In this document: piece by piece, positions 56,760-64,000 of the stretch
Layout: each line of letters starts with the position of its first letter
How positions within the stretch are numbered: the first letter of the stretch is position 1
Assembly: GCF_004345325.1 (NCBI RefSeq)
Contig: NZ_SLVJ01000010.1
Coordinates: forward strand, 1 to 64,000
Origin: Acinetobacter calcoaceticus
GTDB taxonomy: Bacteria > Pseudomonadota > Gammaproteobacteria > Pseudomonadales > Moraxellaceae
DNA: 64,000 bases
Direction: 5' to 3'
The notes under the pieces: model-generated
Told to the model about the DNA's origin: nothing
What the model saw: only the letters and a program-made list of their open reading frames with translations
Database searches by the model: none
Program-made: the position numbers and the translations under genes

Positions 56760-56999
56760 ATGTTATCAATACATTTCGACAAGCAAGTCTTCATGAATTC
56801 TCTGAAGGCTAATAAAAATTTAGTGACTTATTTGAGCACAACCGTTGCCCTGATGTTAACCCTTATCCTTCACGGCTTGATCCAAGGTGATCTCAAACTA
56901 CAATATTTCGCTTATGCTATCGTGGTTTCCGCAGCATTTTATGTCTGGGCAGTCATTGATAGTCGCTATCGACGCCAAAAACCTGAGTGCGTAGACTAG
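56760..56999 (+). CDS. Small two-helix membrane protein
   Basis: 79 residues from ATG 56760. The strong Shine-Dalgarno sequence GGAGGT six bases before decides this start over the in-frame ATGs at 56742 and 56754 and TTG 56733. Two hydrophobic helices (about 22-42 and 48-66) flank a short polar loop; the ends are basic (DSRYRRQKPECVD), suggesting both termini face the cytoplasm. I do not recognise the family. A perfect hairpin overlaps the end of the gene, so it is a complete transcription unit. Confidence 0.7.
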   Translation: MLSIHFDKQVFMNSLKANKNLVTYLSTTVALMLTLILHGLIQGDLKLQYFAYAIVVSAAFYVWAVIDSRYRRQKPECVD

Positions 57000-57026
57000 A
57001 AAATGGATGACATTGTCATCCATTTT
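57000..57026 (+). terminator. Terminator of the small membrane protein gene
   Basis: AAAATGGATGAC and GTCATCCATTTT with a three-base loop, beginning immediately after the stop codon. Confidence 0.75.
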
Positions 57027-57194
57027 CAAAAGCAAGCCTTCATCATAACCAATCTTCGATAAAATCAAAAACTCAAAATAATAAAAAACATAATGATCAG
57101 TCAAAATGACTCACTCCACCCTCTCAAAAATCAATGTCCCAATATCTGCTCAATTCATCACGTACACAGCGACCGAATCGTTCAAAATTATCGA

Positions 57195-57659
57195 TCAAAA
57201 TAAAGCCAATATCGTCCCTAACAATAAGCCACCTGTGCCAATAAGTTCTGCCAAAATCAGCAATAGCATTGAAATGCTTAACATCCAACTGGGTAATTGA
57301 AAACGCCCCAATTGATTGGGTTGTTTAAATTGATTGCTGGTGTCTTTTAACCAACCATGCAAGATATAGCTTAAAATCGCAAAGCTAAAAAATATCAGAT
57401 TAATCACAACGAATACTAAATTTATCCATTCTGGCCACACTGAAAAATACGATAGCACCGCCAATATTAAAGTTGCGGGGGCATATAACAGACTACTTCG
57501 ATGGGCGATATCAACATAATAATGCGCTCGAGCCGCTGCTGTATGGCGAATTTGATAATATTTCCAAACCCCGGTCAGCATACCGATCCACAGATAAACC
57601 CCACTGAATATAATTGCCAGTTTTACCGATAACGGCATTGTTATGATGAATTCCATCAT
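57195..57659 (-). CDS. Four-helix hypothetical membrane protein
   Basis: 154 residues with four hydrophobic helices (about 5-27, 57-73, 77-98 and 124-150) and a positive loop with KYYQIRHTAAARAH. It is not a family I recognise. Both ends are hydrophobic and there is no signal peptide apart from the first helix. It runs opposite to its neighbours and has no partner. Predicted to be an inner-membrane protein of unknown function. Confidence 0.68.
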   Translation of the reverse strand: MMEFIITMPLSVKLAIIFSGVYLWIGMLTGVWKYYQIRHTAAARAHYYVDIAHRSSLLYAPATLILAVLSYFSVWPEWINLVFVVINLIFFSFAILSYILHGWLKDTSNQFKQPNQLGRFQLPSWMLSISMLLLILAELIGTGGLLLGTILALF

Positions 57660-57786
57660 CCGATCTTCCTGAATTTATTCAAAATTATTCTAGCTTAAGT
57701 TTTGACTTTTTAGTCACGTATTACGCGAGTTTCTTTTTGGAACTCAGTTAAAGTGGATTGATCTTATTTTATATCGTACCTGCCTC

Positions 57787-58653
57787 ATGAATCATTTCGA
57801 AAATATAAATATAAGCTGCCAAGATGGCTACGTATTAAGTGGCCGTTTTTATGCGACAAGCTCAGCCAATAAACAGTTGCTGCCTATTTTAATCAGTCCC
57901 GCAACGGGCATAGGCAAAGGCTTTTATCACCATTTTGCAGAATGGTTGTGCAGTCAAGGTTTTGATGTACTCACTTTTGATTTTCGTGGAATTGGCGATT
58001 CATTGCATGGCAGGCTCAAAGATTCAGAGGCTAGTATTCAAGATTGGGGACAACTGGATATTCCTGCTGCAATCACGACACTGCTGGCACGTACTCAAGC
58101 TGAAAAAGTTATATTAATCGGACACAGCGCGGGCGGACAATTGCTTGGCATCGTGCCTAATTATGATCAAGTCGCTCGTGTCATTGCCATTTCGGGTTCA
58201 ACCGGCCATGTCAAAGGGCTCAAAGGTCGCACCAAATTATTGGCCCCACTAATGTTTAAGCTGATCTTCCCAAGCTCAAGCTTATTCAAGGGCTATGGCG
58301 CAACCAAGTTTATTGGTATGGGCGAAAATCTTCCGAAGAAAGTCGCCAAGCAATGGGCAGAGTTCTGCAGTGCACCTGGCTATGTGATGAATGCGGTGGG
58401 TAAAACGATCTTTGAAGATTATCATCAACACATTCAATGCCCGATCACGGTATATTGGTCTTCGGATGATGAGATTTCCACTGAGGCCAATGTCAAAGAC
58501 CTATTACGACTTTACCCCAATGCTCAAACCAAGATGCACGAAATGCGGCCTTCACAATATGGATTTAAATCGATTGGTCATATGCAGATGTTTAAAAAAA
58601 CCTATCAAGTACTCTGGCCTGTGATGACTCAAGAGATTATTGATCAGCTCTGA
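57787..58653 (+). CDS. Alpha/beta-fold hydrolase
   Basis: 288 residues. LPILISPATGIGKGFYHHFA forms the oxyanion region, VLTFDFRGIGDSLHG the strand-loop motif, and LIGHSAGGQ the nucleophile elbow (GHSAG). The late Asp and His lie in WSSDDEISTE and FKSIGHMQMF. No signal peptide. It resembles the YheT-like/serine aminopeptidase group of soluble esterases with unknown substrates. The ATG has a weak ribosome binding site. A shared terminator lies between it and the TerC gene. Confidence 0.85.
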   Translation: MNHFENINISCQDGYVLSGRFYATSSANKQLLPILISPATGIGKGFYHHFAEWLCSQGFDVLTFDFRGIGDSLHGRLKDSEASIQDWGQLDIPAAITTLLARTQAEKVILIGHSAGGQLLGIVPNYDQVARVIAISGSTGHVKGLKGRTKLLAPLMFKLIFPSSSLFKGYGATKFIGMGENLPKKVAKQWAEFCSAPGYVMNAVGKTIFEDYHQHIQCPITVYWSSDDEISTEANVKDLLRLYPNAQTKMHEMRPSQYGFKSIGHMQMFKKTYQVLWPVMTQEIIDQL

Positions 58654-58676
58654 ACCAACTCTGGTGATCTAAGTGT

Positions 58677-58706
58677 AAAAAAAAGCCCTCATTCGCTGAG
58701 GGCTTT
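58677..58706 (-). terminator. Shared hairpin between the hydrolase and TerC-CorC genes
   Basis: AAAGCCCTCA and TGAGGGCTTT with a five-base loop. On the minus strand it is followed by eight T, so it best serves the TerC-CorC gene; for the plus strand the T-run is short. Confidence 0.85.
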
Positions 58707-58735
58707 CTATTTTAAAGTCGATTAATTTCGATTGA

Positions 58736-60268
58736 TTAAATCAAACGCGTAATTTTAACGGTTTTAATCCGGTTGTCTTCCATCTCGATTACCTCTAACT
58801 GTATCCCCTGCAACTCGATCTGCGTACCTACGACGATGGCAGCATCACTCTTATCGAGGATCAAACCAGCCACACTGTGGTAACCAGAATCTTCTTGGAC
58901 AAAATCCGAGATTTCCAGTGCGAGTTCAAGCTGATACAAGTCCAACATCGCAGCTGCTTTCCAGGTGTTTTCATCTAGCTTCACCAATTCAAGCTGTTCA
59001 TCTGCATCTGGGAATTCACCCGCAATCGCTTCAAATACATCATGAGGGGAAATCAAACCTTGGATGTTACCAAATTCGTTGGTGACCAAGACCAATGAGC
59101 CTTTAGAATTTCGCAGTGTTTGGATCGCATCAATCACCTTCATTTTTTCAAAAATAAAGATTGGACGATGATGACTCAATACACTGCTGAGTTTTTCTGG
59201 CTCATCCAACACATCAATCAACTCTTTGGCGCGGACCACACTACTGACTTTGTCCAATTCACCACGACAGATCGGGAACAAACTGTGCGGTACAGCCAAA
59301 ACTTGATTTCGGATTTGTTCAGGTGAATCCCCTAAATCGATCCACGAAATTTGACTGCGCGGCGTCATAATTGAAGCCACGGTACGCTCGGCAAGGGTAA
59401 GTACACCACCGACCATATAGCGTTCTTCATCGACAAAGGCTTTATGCTGTTCGCTTTGCTCTTGACCTTGCATTAAGTCACGATCCAATCGATTGCCCAT
59501 CAATTTCAAAATAGAATCCGCAGTACGATGACGTAACGGAATTTTAGCTTGATGCTTTTTGGCATTACGTTGGCTAAATTGATTAAATGCTTCGATCAGT
59601 ATGGCGACGGCAATACCTGAGTAGATATAACCTTTTGGTATATGGAAACCAAAACCTTCAGCGATCAAACTAATACCGATCAGCAATAAGAAGCTTAAGC
59701 AAAGGATGACCACTGTTGGGTGTTGATTGACAAAATTGGTTAACGGTTTAGACGCAACCAACATCACCACCACAGCAATCGTTACCGCAGCCATCATGAC
59801 ATAAATATTATCGACCATACCGATCGCAGTAATCACCGAATCGAGTGAGAATACTGCATCTAAGACCACGATCTGTGCAACCACGGCCCAGAAACCAGCA
59901 TAAACCACAGATCCTGAACTGTGTATTTGCGGTGTGCCTTCTATTTTTTCATGTAATTCAGTTACAGCTTTGTACACCAAGAATAATCCACCAAACAGCA
60001 GAATTAAATCTCGGCCGGAAAAATCTTTTTCGGCGATTGTGATTAAAGGTTGGGTCAAAGTGACCAACCAGGAAATGACAGATAATAATCCCAGTCGCAT
60101 AACCAAGGCCAATGTTAAGCCAATGATTCGCGCTTTATCACGCTGATGCGGTGGTAATTTATCAGCAAGAATGGCGATAAATACCAGATTATCAATTCCG
60201 AGTACAATTTCTAATACGATTAAGGTGAGTAGACCTACCCATATACTCGGGTCTAATAAAAATTCCAT
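58736..60268 (-). CDS. TerC family membrane protein fused to CBS and CorC domains
   Basis: 510 residues. The first ~240 are a TerC domain with seven helices and metal-binding acids in [13 protein letters not shown] and [16 protein letters not shown]. Then a CBS pair (about 290-410) with [14 protein letters not shown], and a CorC_HlyC domain to the end ([16 protein letters not shown]). Matches the YoaE/YegH type. TerC proteins export manganese or other divalent ions; CBS and CorC parts suggest nucleotide and metal sensing. No yybP-ykoY-like leader was recognised upstream. Divergent from a MarR gene. Confidence 0.9.
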   Translation of the reverse strand: MEFLLDPSIWVGLLTLIVLEIVLGIDNLVFIAILADKLPPHQRDKARIIGLTLALVMRLGLLSVISWLVTLTQPLITIAEKDFSGRDLILLFGGLFLVYKAVTELHEKIEGTPQIHSSGSVVYAGFWAVVAQIVVLDAVFSLDSVITAIGMVDNIYVMMAAVTIAVVVMLVASKPLTNFVNQHPTVVILCLSFLLLIGISLIAEGFGFHIPKGYIYSGIAVAILIEAFNQFSQRNAKKHQAKIPLRHRTADSILKLMGNRLDRDLMQGQEQSEQHKAFVDEERYMVGGVLTLAERTVASIMTPRSQISWIDLGDSPEQIRNQVLAVPHSLFPICRGELDKVSSVVRAKELIDVLDEPEKLSSVLSHHRPIFIFEKMKVIDAIQTLRNSKGSLVLVTNEFGNIQGLISPHDVFEAIAGEFPDADEQLELVKLDENTWKAAAMLDLYQLELALEISDFVQEDSGYHSVAGLILDKSDAAIVVGTQIELQGIQLEVIEMEDNRIKTVKITRLI

Positions 60269-60674
60269 TATTAGTGCTCCCGAACTTTATTTTTTATAAC
60301 GGTACAATTATTAAAATTTTTAAAACAACTCGGCGACGGATCCATTAAAGTGACCTTTTCAATTAACATGTTTACAATTATGCATAATCTTAGGCATTTG
60401 TAATTAATTTTATTGAAAAATTTTATAGAAAATTAATACCAAGCAAAAGTGGAAATGTTAAGCACAGTTGAAGTGCTGTTTGCATGAACTGCCATCAAGT
60501 CGCTAAGATGGTTACACACTCTCCCTAATTGAGCAACCTGCCTGGTTTGACTCCAAGTGAAATATATAATAAATTTCTCTTGCTTATTATTCCATTGATG
60601 AGCTCTTGATTTATCTATTTAATTTACAATATTATCAAGCTTGGATGATAATTAAAAAAACAGGGCACCATTTG
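60269..60674. other. Divergent region between the TerC-CorC and MarR genes
   Basis: About 400 bases, A/T-rich, no gene recognised. It presumably holds both promoters. I do not see a convincing MarR palindrome or a manganese riboswitch. Confidence 0.4.
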
Positions 60675-61139
60675 ATGACCAAAAAATTTGCTAAATTTTT
60701 ACCCTCGGCGGAAAATTTTAATATCGAAAACTTTCCTTTTTATTGGATCACTCAAGTACATGCGCAATATGTCCAAAACGTTGATCATGTATTAAAGAAA
60801 TACGGTGTTGATAACTCTAGACGCCGCTTGTTGGTGACGCTTGAAGCAAAGCCACATGCCAGTGTTTCCGAACTGTCAGAATTAATTGTCTCTAAAATGT
60901 CAACCACCACAAAAATCGTCTACCGACTTAAAGATGAAGGTTTTGTTGAAACCTATTCATGTGAAAATGATGCACGTATAACCCGAGTTTATCTCACCGA
61001 CGCAGGGATTGAGATGGCTCATAAAATAAATGACTTAATGGCTGTGGTCCTTGAACAGTCTTTTGAAGGCCTAACTCCATTACAAATAGAAAAAATGATG
61101 GAACATTTAAAGCACATCTTTAAAAATTTGGCCCGCTAA
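60675..61139 (+). CDS. MarR-family transcriptional regulator
   Basis: 154 residues from ATG 60675, with AGGG nine bases upstream; the open frame reaches TTG 60606. The winged-helix region spans VDNSRRRLLVTLEAKPHASV and SELSELIVSKMSTTTKIVYR, then a wing with GFVETYSCENDARITRVYLTD. Helical ends for dimerisation. Divergent from the TerC-CorC gene across 400 bases; regulation of that gene or an unlinked one is possible. The ligand is unknown. Confidence 0.86.
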   Translation: MTKKFAKFLPSAENFNIENFPFYWITQVHAQYVQNVDHVLKKYGVDNSRRRLLVTLEAKPHASVSELSELIVSKMSTTTKIVYRLKDEGFVETYSCENDARITRVYLTDAGIEMAHKINDLMAVVLEQSFEGLTPLQIEKMMEHLKHIFKNLAR

Positions 61140-61190
61140 AGCCTTATATTTAAGAGCAGTTTTGCAAACCATCAACATACAGAATAAGCA

Positions 61191-61220
61191 AACGCCCGAT
61201 GAAATCATCGGGCGTTTTTT
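61191..61220 (+). terminator. Terminator of the MarR gene
   Basis: Perfect 12-bp stem AACGCCCGATGA with its complement and a two-base loop (AA), followed by further T. Confidence 0.92.
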
Positions 61221-61261
61221 AATACAGCGAGACACTCTAAAAAGCGCATTGAGTTTGAAGT

Positions 61262-63142
61262 TTAAGCCGACTTTTTGTTCTGTCCATTTTTTCGAATGGT
61301 GATCATGATCAACTGTACCGCAGCTGGCGTCACACCCGGTATACGACTGGCTTGAGCCAAGGTTTCAGGATAGACCGTTTTCAACTTCAAGGTAATCTCA
61401 CGCGATAAACCTGAGATCGCATCATAATCAAAGTCTGTCGGGATCTTGGTTTCTTCCAAACGCTTTAGCTGCGCCACATCTTCATGTTGACGATGGATAT
61501 AGCCTTCATATTTAACAGCGATTTCAATCTGATCCCCCACTTGTGCAGTGACCGTAGAATCCGTCAACGCAGCAATTTGCGCGAAATTGATATTGGGACG
61601 TTTGAGCAAATCAATAGCACTACACTCTTTACTCAAGTCAGCACCGGTCATTTCAACGAACTTTTTACCCATTGGGTTATTCGGTGCTGCCCATAAATGC
61701 TGTAGACGTCCAGTTTCTGCGGCAACAGCGTCCATTTTCTCACTGTATTTTGCCCAACGCTCATCATCAACCAAGCCAAGTTCACGGCCAATGGAGGTTA
61801 AGCGTTGATCCGCATTGTCTTCACGCAACATCAGACGGTATTCGGCACGCGAGGTAAACATGCGATACGGTTCTTTGGTTCCCAAAGTAATCAGATCATC
61901 GACCAACACACCCATATACGCTTCATCACGTTTAGGCGTCCATTGTTCCTGATCCCAAGCACGACGTGCTGCGTTTAAACCCGCCAATAACCCTTGAGCG
62001 CCCGCCTCTTCATAACCGGTGGTGCCATTGATTTGACCTGCAAAGTAGAGGTTCTGGATCGCCTTGGTTTCCAAGGTGAATTTCAATGCTTGAGGATTGA
62101 AGTAATCGTATTCAATCGCATAGCCTGGGCGCAAGATATGCGCATTTTCCATACCATGGATTGAACGTACCAATTCAAATTGCACATCAAATGGCAAAGA
62201 GGTCGATATTCCGTTCGGATACAACTCGTGTGTATCTAAACCTTCAGGCTCCAAAAAGATTTGATGTGAGTCTTTGTCTGCAAAACGGTGAATTTTATCT
62301 TCGATAGACGGGCAATAACGTGGCCCTACACCTTCGATCACCCCAGTGTACATCGGTGAACGATCTAAACCGCCACGAATAATCTCATGGGTTCTTTCAT
62401 TGGTATGGGTAATAAAGCAATTCACTTGCTCAGGATGCATACTCACATCGCCCATAAACGACATGGTCGGTGATGGGAAATCACCCGGTTGTGGGGTCAT
62501 CACCGAGAAATCAACCGAACGTGCATCGATTCGAGGCGGTGTACCAGTTTTTAAGCGACCTACAGGAAGATTTAATTCTCTTAAGCGATCTGCCAACGCA
62601 ATCGAAGGTGGATCACCTGCACGGCCACCGCGTGATTGCTCTAGACCAACATGGATAATGCCACCCAGGAAAGTACCCGTGGTCAAAACCACGGTCTTGG
62701 CATCGAAGCGAATCCCCATTTGAGTGACCACACCTTTAACGGTATCGCCTTCAACAATAAGATCATCTGCAGATTGTTGGAAAATATCTAGATTTTTTTG
62801 ATTTTCCAAGGTGTAACGTATAGCCGCTTTAAAGCGAACTCGGTCTGCTTGGGCGCGAGTCGCGCGCACTGCGGCACCTTTACGTGAGTTGAGTATGCGG
62901 AATTGAATACCACTTTTATCTGCAGCCAATGCCATTGCACCGCCGAGCGCATCAATTTCACGAACCAAGTGGGATTTACCAATCCCCCCGATCGCGGGAT
63001 TACAGCTCATTTGCCCTAAAGTCTCAATGTTATGAGTTAAGAGTAATGTCTGTCGCCCCATACGTGCTGCAGCCAGCGCTGCTTCGGTACCTGCGTGACC
63101 GCCACCGATAACAATGACATCGTAAACTTTAGGATAGTACAT
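61262..63142 (-). CDS. mnmG: tRNA uridine 5-carboxymethylaminomethyl modification enzyme
   Basis: FAD protein that with MnmE modifies U34 of several tRNAs. 626 residues. The FAD motif [19 protein letters not shown] is at the start, [22 protein letters not shown] follows and [14 protein letters not shown] with [12 protein letters not shown] and [17 protein letters not shown] are the GidA signatures. The C-terminal helical domain ends in [11 protein letters not shown]. The usual partner mnmE is not adjacent. Monocistronic. Confidence 0.97.
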   Translation of the reverse strand: MYYPKVYDVIVIGGGHAGTEAALAAARMGRQTLLLTHNIETLGQMSCNPAIGGIGKSHLVREIDALGGAMALAADKSGIQFRILNSRKGAAVRATRAQADRVRFKAAIRYTLENQKNLDIFQQSADDLIVEGDTVKGVVTQMGIRFDAKTVVLTTGTFLGGIIHVGLEQSRGGRAGDPPSIALADRLRELNLPVGRLKTGTPPRIDARSVDFSVMTPQPGDFPSPTMSFMGDVSMHPEQVNCFITHTNERTHEIIRGGLDRSPMYTGVIEGVGPRYCPSIEDKIHRFADKDSHQIFLEPEGLDTHELYPNGISTSLPFDVQFELVRSIHGMENAHILRPGYAIEYDYFNPQALKFTLETKAIQNLYFAGQINGTTGYEEAGAQGLLAGLNAARRAWDQEQWTPKRDEAYMGVLVDDLITLGTKEPYRMFTSRAEYRLMLREDNADQRLTSIGRELGLVDDERWAKYSEKMDAVAAETGRLQHLWAAPNNPMGKKFVEMTGADLSKECSAIDLLKRPNINFAQIAALTDSTVTAQVGDQIEIAVKYEGYIHRQHEDVAQLKRLEETKIPTDFDYDAISGLSREITLKLKTVYPETLAQASRIPGVTPAAVQLIMITIRKNGQNKKSA

Positions 63143-63394
63143 AAGATTAATTGCGAGACTAAAAGATAGACCCGAAATTATAGCAAATCTTTAAATTGAT
63201 GTAGAGCAGATCCTCAAATTTAATTGTTTTGAATGCGTCCAAACACGGTTCTGCTGTGTTTTATTGCGCCAAACCTAGCTCTCCTTGCAAATTTATACAA
63301 TTACCTGATCAAAATTACCAGATCAGCACTGTTTTAGCGGGGTACAATTTTTAGACTAACTTTTATACTTTACAACAATAAAGGATCCACAAAT

Positions 63395-63760
63395 ATGAAC
63401 ACAGACATGAACACAAACATCAACACAAAAATTGCCATATCGCTCATGCTCAGCCTGCTGTGTTTGGGTAGCCCGGCTCTGGCCAAACACACCGACTCAC
63501 AACTCAACCATGCCAAGTTCCAACAAGTCTGCAAAGGTAAAACAGCAGGCAGCCCAGTGAGTTTCGCCAATAAAGGTGTGCTCTGGAATGGAAGTTGCCA
63601 AGCACAATTTATCCCCACTCAAGACACCGCCATCAAAGGTGATGAAAAAGAAATCAGCACGATTTGTATTACTGACCCACAAGCCACGTCTGTAGAGGTC
63701 AATGCTAAAGTTGTGAAAGGGAAATGTGCACTCGCCTTTACCCCGCCACAACCCAAATAG
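63395..63760 (+). CDS. Small secreted hypothetical protein
   Basis: 121 residues with a signal peptide (hydrophobic core ISLMLSLLCLGSPALA, predicted cut after ALA). The mature ~90 residues hold four cysteines in pairs (FQQVCKGK, NGSCQAQF, STICITDP, KGKCALAF), which could make two disulfides in the periplasm. AAGGA precedes the ATG. The start MNTDMNTNINTK repeats an MNT/NTx unit and two in-frame ATGs; the first is chosen for the ribosome binding site. No family recognised. A terminator follows about 40 bases after the stop. Confidence 0.75.
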   Translation: MNTDMNTNINTKIAISLMLSLLCLGSPALAKHTDSQLNHAKFQQVCKGKTAGSPVSFANKGVLWNGSCQAQFIPTQDTAIKGDEKEISTICITDPQATSVEVNAKVVKGKCALAFTPPQPK

Positions 63761-63802
63761 TTGAAATGGCCGATACTGGCAAGCCGCTCAAGCAATTCAA
63801 TT

Positions 63803-63829
63803 AAAGCAGCCTAAATGGCTGCTTTTTTT
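63803..63829 (+). terminator. Terminator of the small secreted protein gene
   Basis: AAAGCAGCC, a five-base loop and GGCTGCTTT followed by a T-run. Confidence 0.9.
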
Positions 63830-63915
63830 AATAAAATTTGTTTTGCATCGCTTTGTAACTGGTCTATAGTCGATCAAGCATGGATTGTTCAATAAAAAAT
63901 CAAAAGGAGAGCAAT

Positions 63916-64000
63916 ATGGACTCAGGGATCATTACAATATTTTTACCACTTGCACTTGCAATCGTTATGGCAGGATTGGGTTTAGAGCTACGACCACGAG
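63916..64000 (+). CDS. Bile acid:sodium symporter family protein, 5' end only
   Basis: Begins at ATG 63916 with AAAGGAG seven bases upstream and runs off the right edge after 28 codons. The visible start (MDSGIITIFLPLALAIVMAG, then LGLELRPR) matches the first helix and loop of BASS/YocS-type transporters. Cut by the window, so length and substrate cannot be judged. Confidence 0.7.
   Translation, partial: MDSGIITIFLPLALAIVMAGLGLELRPR

Noticed and set aside
57106..57300. A 64-codon plus-strand frame opposite the four-helix membrane protein
   Set aside because: It overlaps the end of the minus-strand gene, whose hydrophobic pattern is clear, and has no ribosome binding site.
60269..60420. Possible yybP-ykoY manganese riboswitch before the TerC gene
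   Set aside because: The conserved loop sequences of that class are not visible in the reverse complement of this region.

Overview
The window reads as a chromosomal segment of a low-GC gammaproteobacterium, most likely Acinetobacter (Moraxellaceae). The call rests on the overall AT-rich composition, the spelling of the core proteins (RuvC, GlnS, MetK, MurB, DnaX, MnmG), a PACE-family efflux protein beside a LysR gene, and a GcdH / CaiB-type CoA-transferase / AAHS transporter / LysR glutarate cluster. The species cannot be fixed from the sequence alone. I see no prophage, insertion sequence, CRISPR array or tRNA gene. Most of the window is core chromosome with small lineage-specific genes between.

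Layout. 1-1147: a strong rRNA-type promoter firing off the left edge, a small ORF without ATG, and a Pho-box-bearing leader for ppk1. 3.4-8.6 kb: glutarate (lysine breakdown) module. 8.7-14.8 kb: HD-domain (p)ppGpp-hydrolase-like protein, LysR regulator, TrmA, MetK with a possibly structured leader, and several small hypotheticals. 14.8-21 kb: LysE exporter, FxsA, RuvC, GlnS, PpiB-LpxH, nitroreductase. 21-26.5 kb (most accessory part): an AlbA_2/Schlafen-type protein with an unrecognised N-terminal half, a CACAG repeat, a TonB siderophore receptor behind a Fur box, an EamA transporter, and a broken lipoprotein gene. 26.7-30.7 kb: Fba, a small lipoprotein, Pgk, DUF2237, Maf. 30.8-32.3 kb: two tandem secreted proteins sharing a nearly identical 5' segment. 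32.3-43.1 kb: RoxA/YcfD-like oxygenase, FMN glutamate-synthase-like protein, a four-gene LMW-PTP / MurB / YdcF / lipase operon, iron ADH, DnaX. 43.2-49 kb: serine hydrolase and a MaoC - FabG4 - thiolase group arranged like mycobacterial htdX-fabG4-fadA2. 49-64 kb: PACE pump with divergent LysR, transaldolase, LysE, BenE, Map, BrnQ, small membrane proteins, alpha/beta hydrolase, TerC-CBS-CorC, MarR, MnmG, a small secreted protein, and the start of a bile-acid:sodium-symporter family gene cut by the right edge.

I did not find an obviously new multi-gene defence or mobile system. The observations most worth follow-up are: the metK leader, where an upstream segment can pair with the Shine-Dalgarno region and a second helix could make a pseudoknot; the tandem secreted pair whose first ~140 bases are about 92% identical while the rest diverges; the thiolase with an 87-residue Lys/Ala/Thr/Pro-rich extension ahead of a second well-placed start; the AlbA_2 protein; and the lipoprotein broken by a poly-A frameshift plus a stop codon. 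Gene boundaries are adjusted from the longest open frame wherever a Shine-Dalgarno sequence or family alignment favours an internal start. All functional names are by recognition of family motifs, without database searches.
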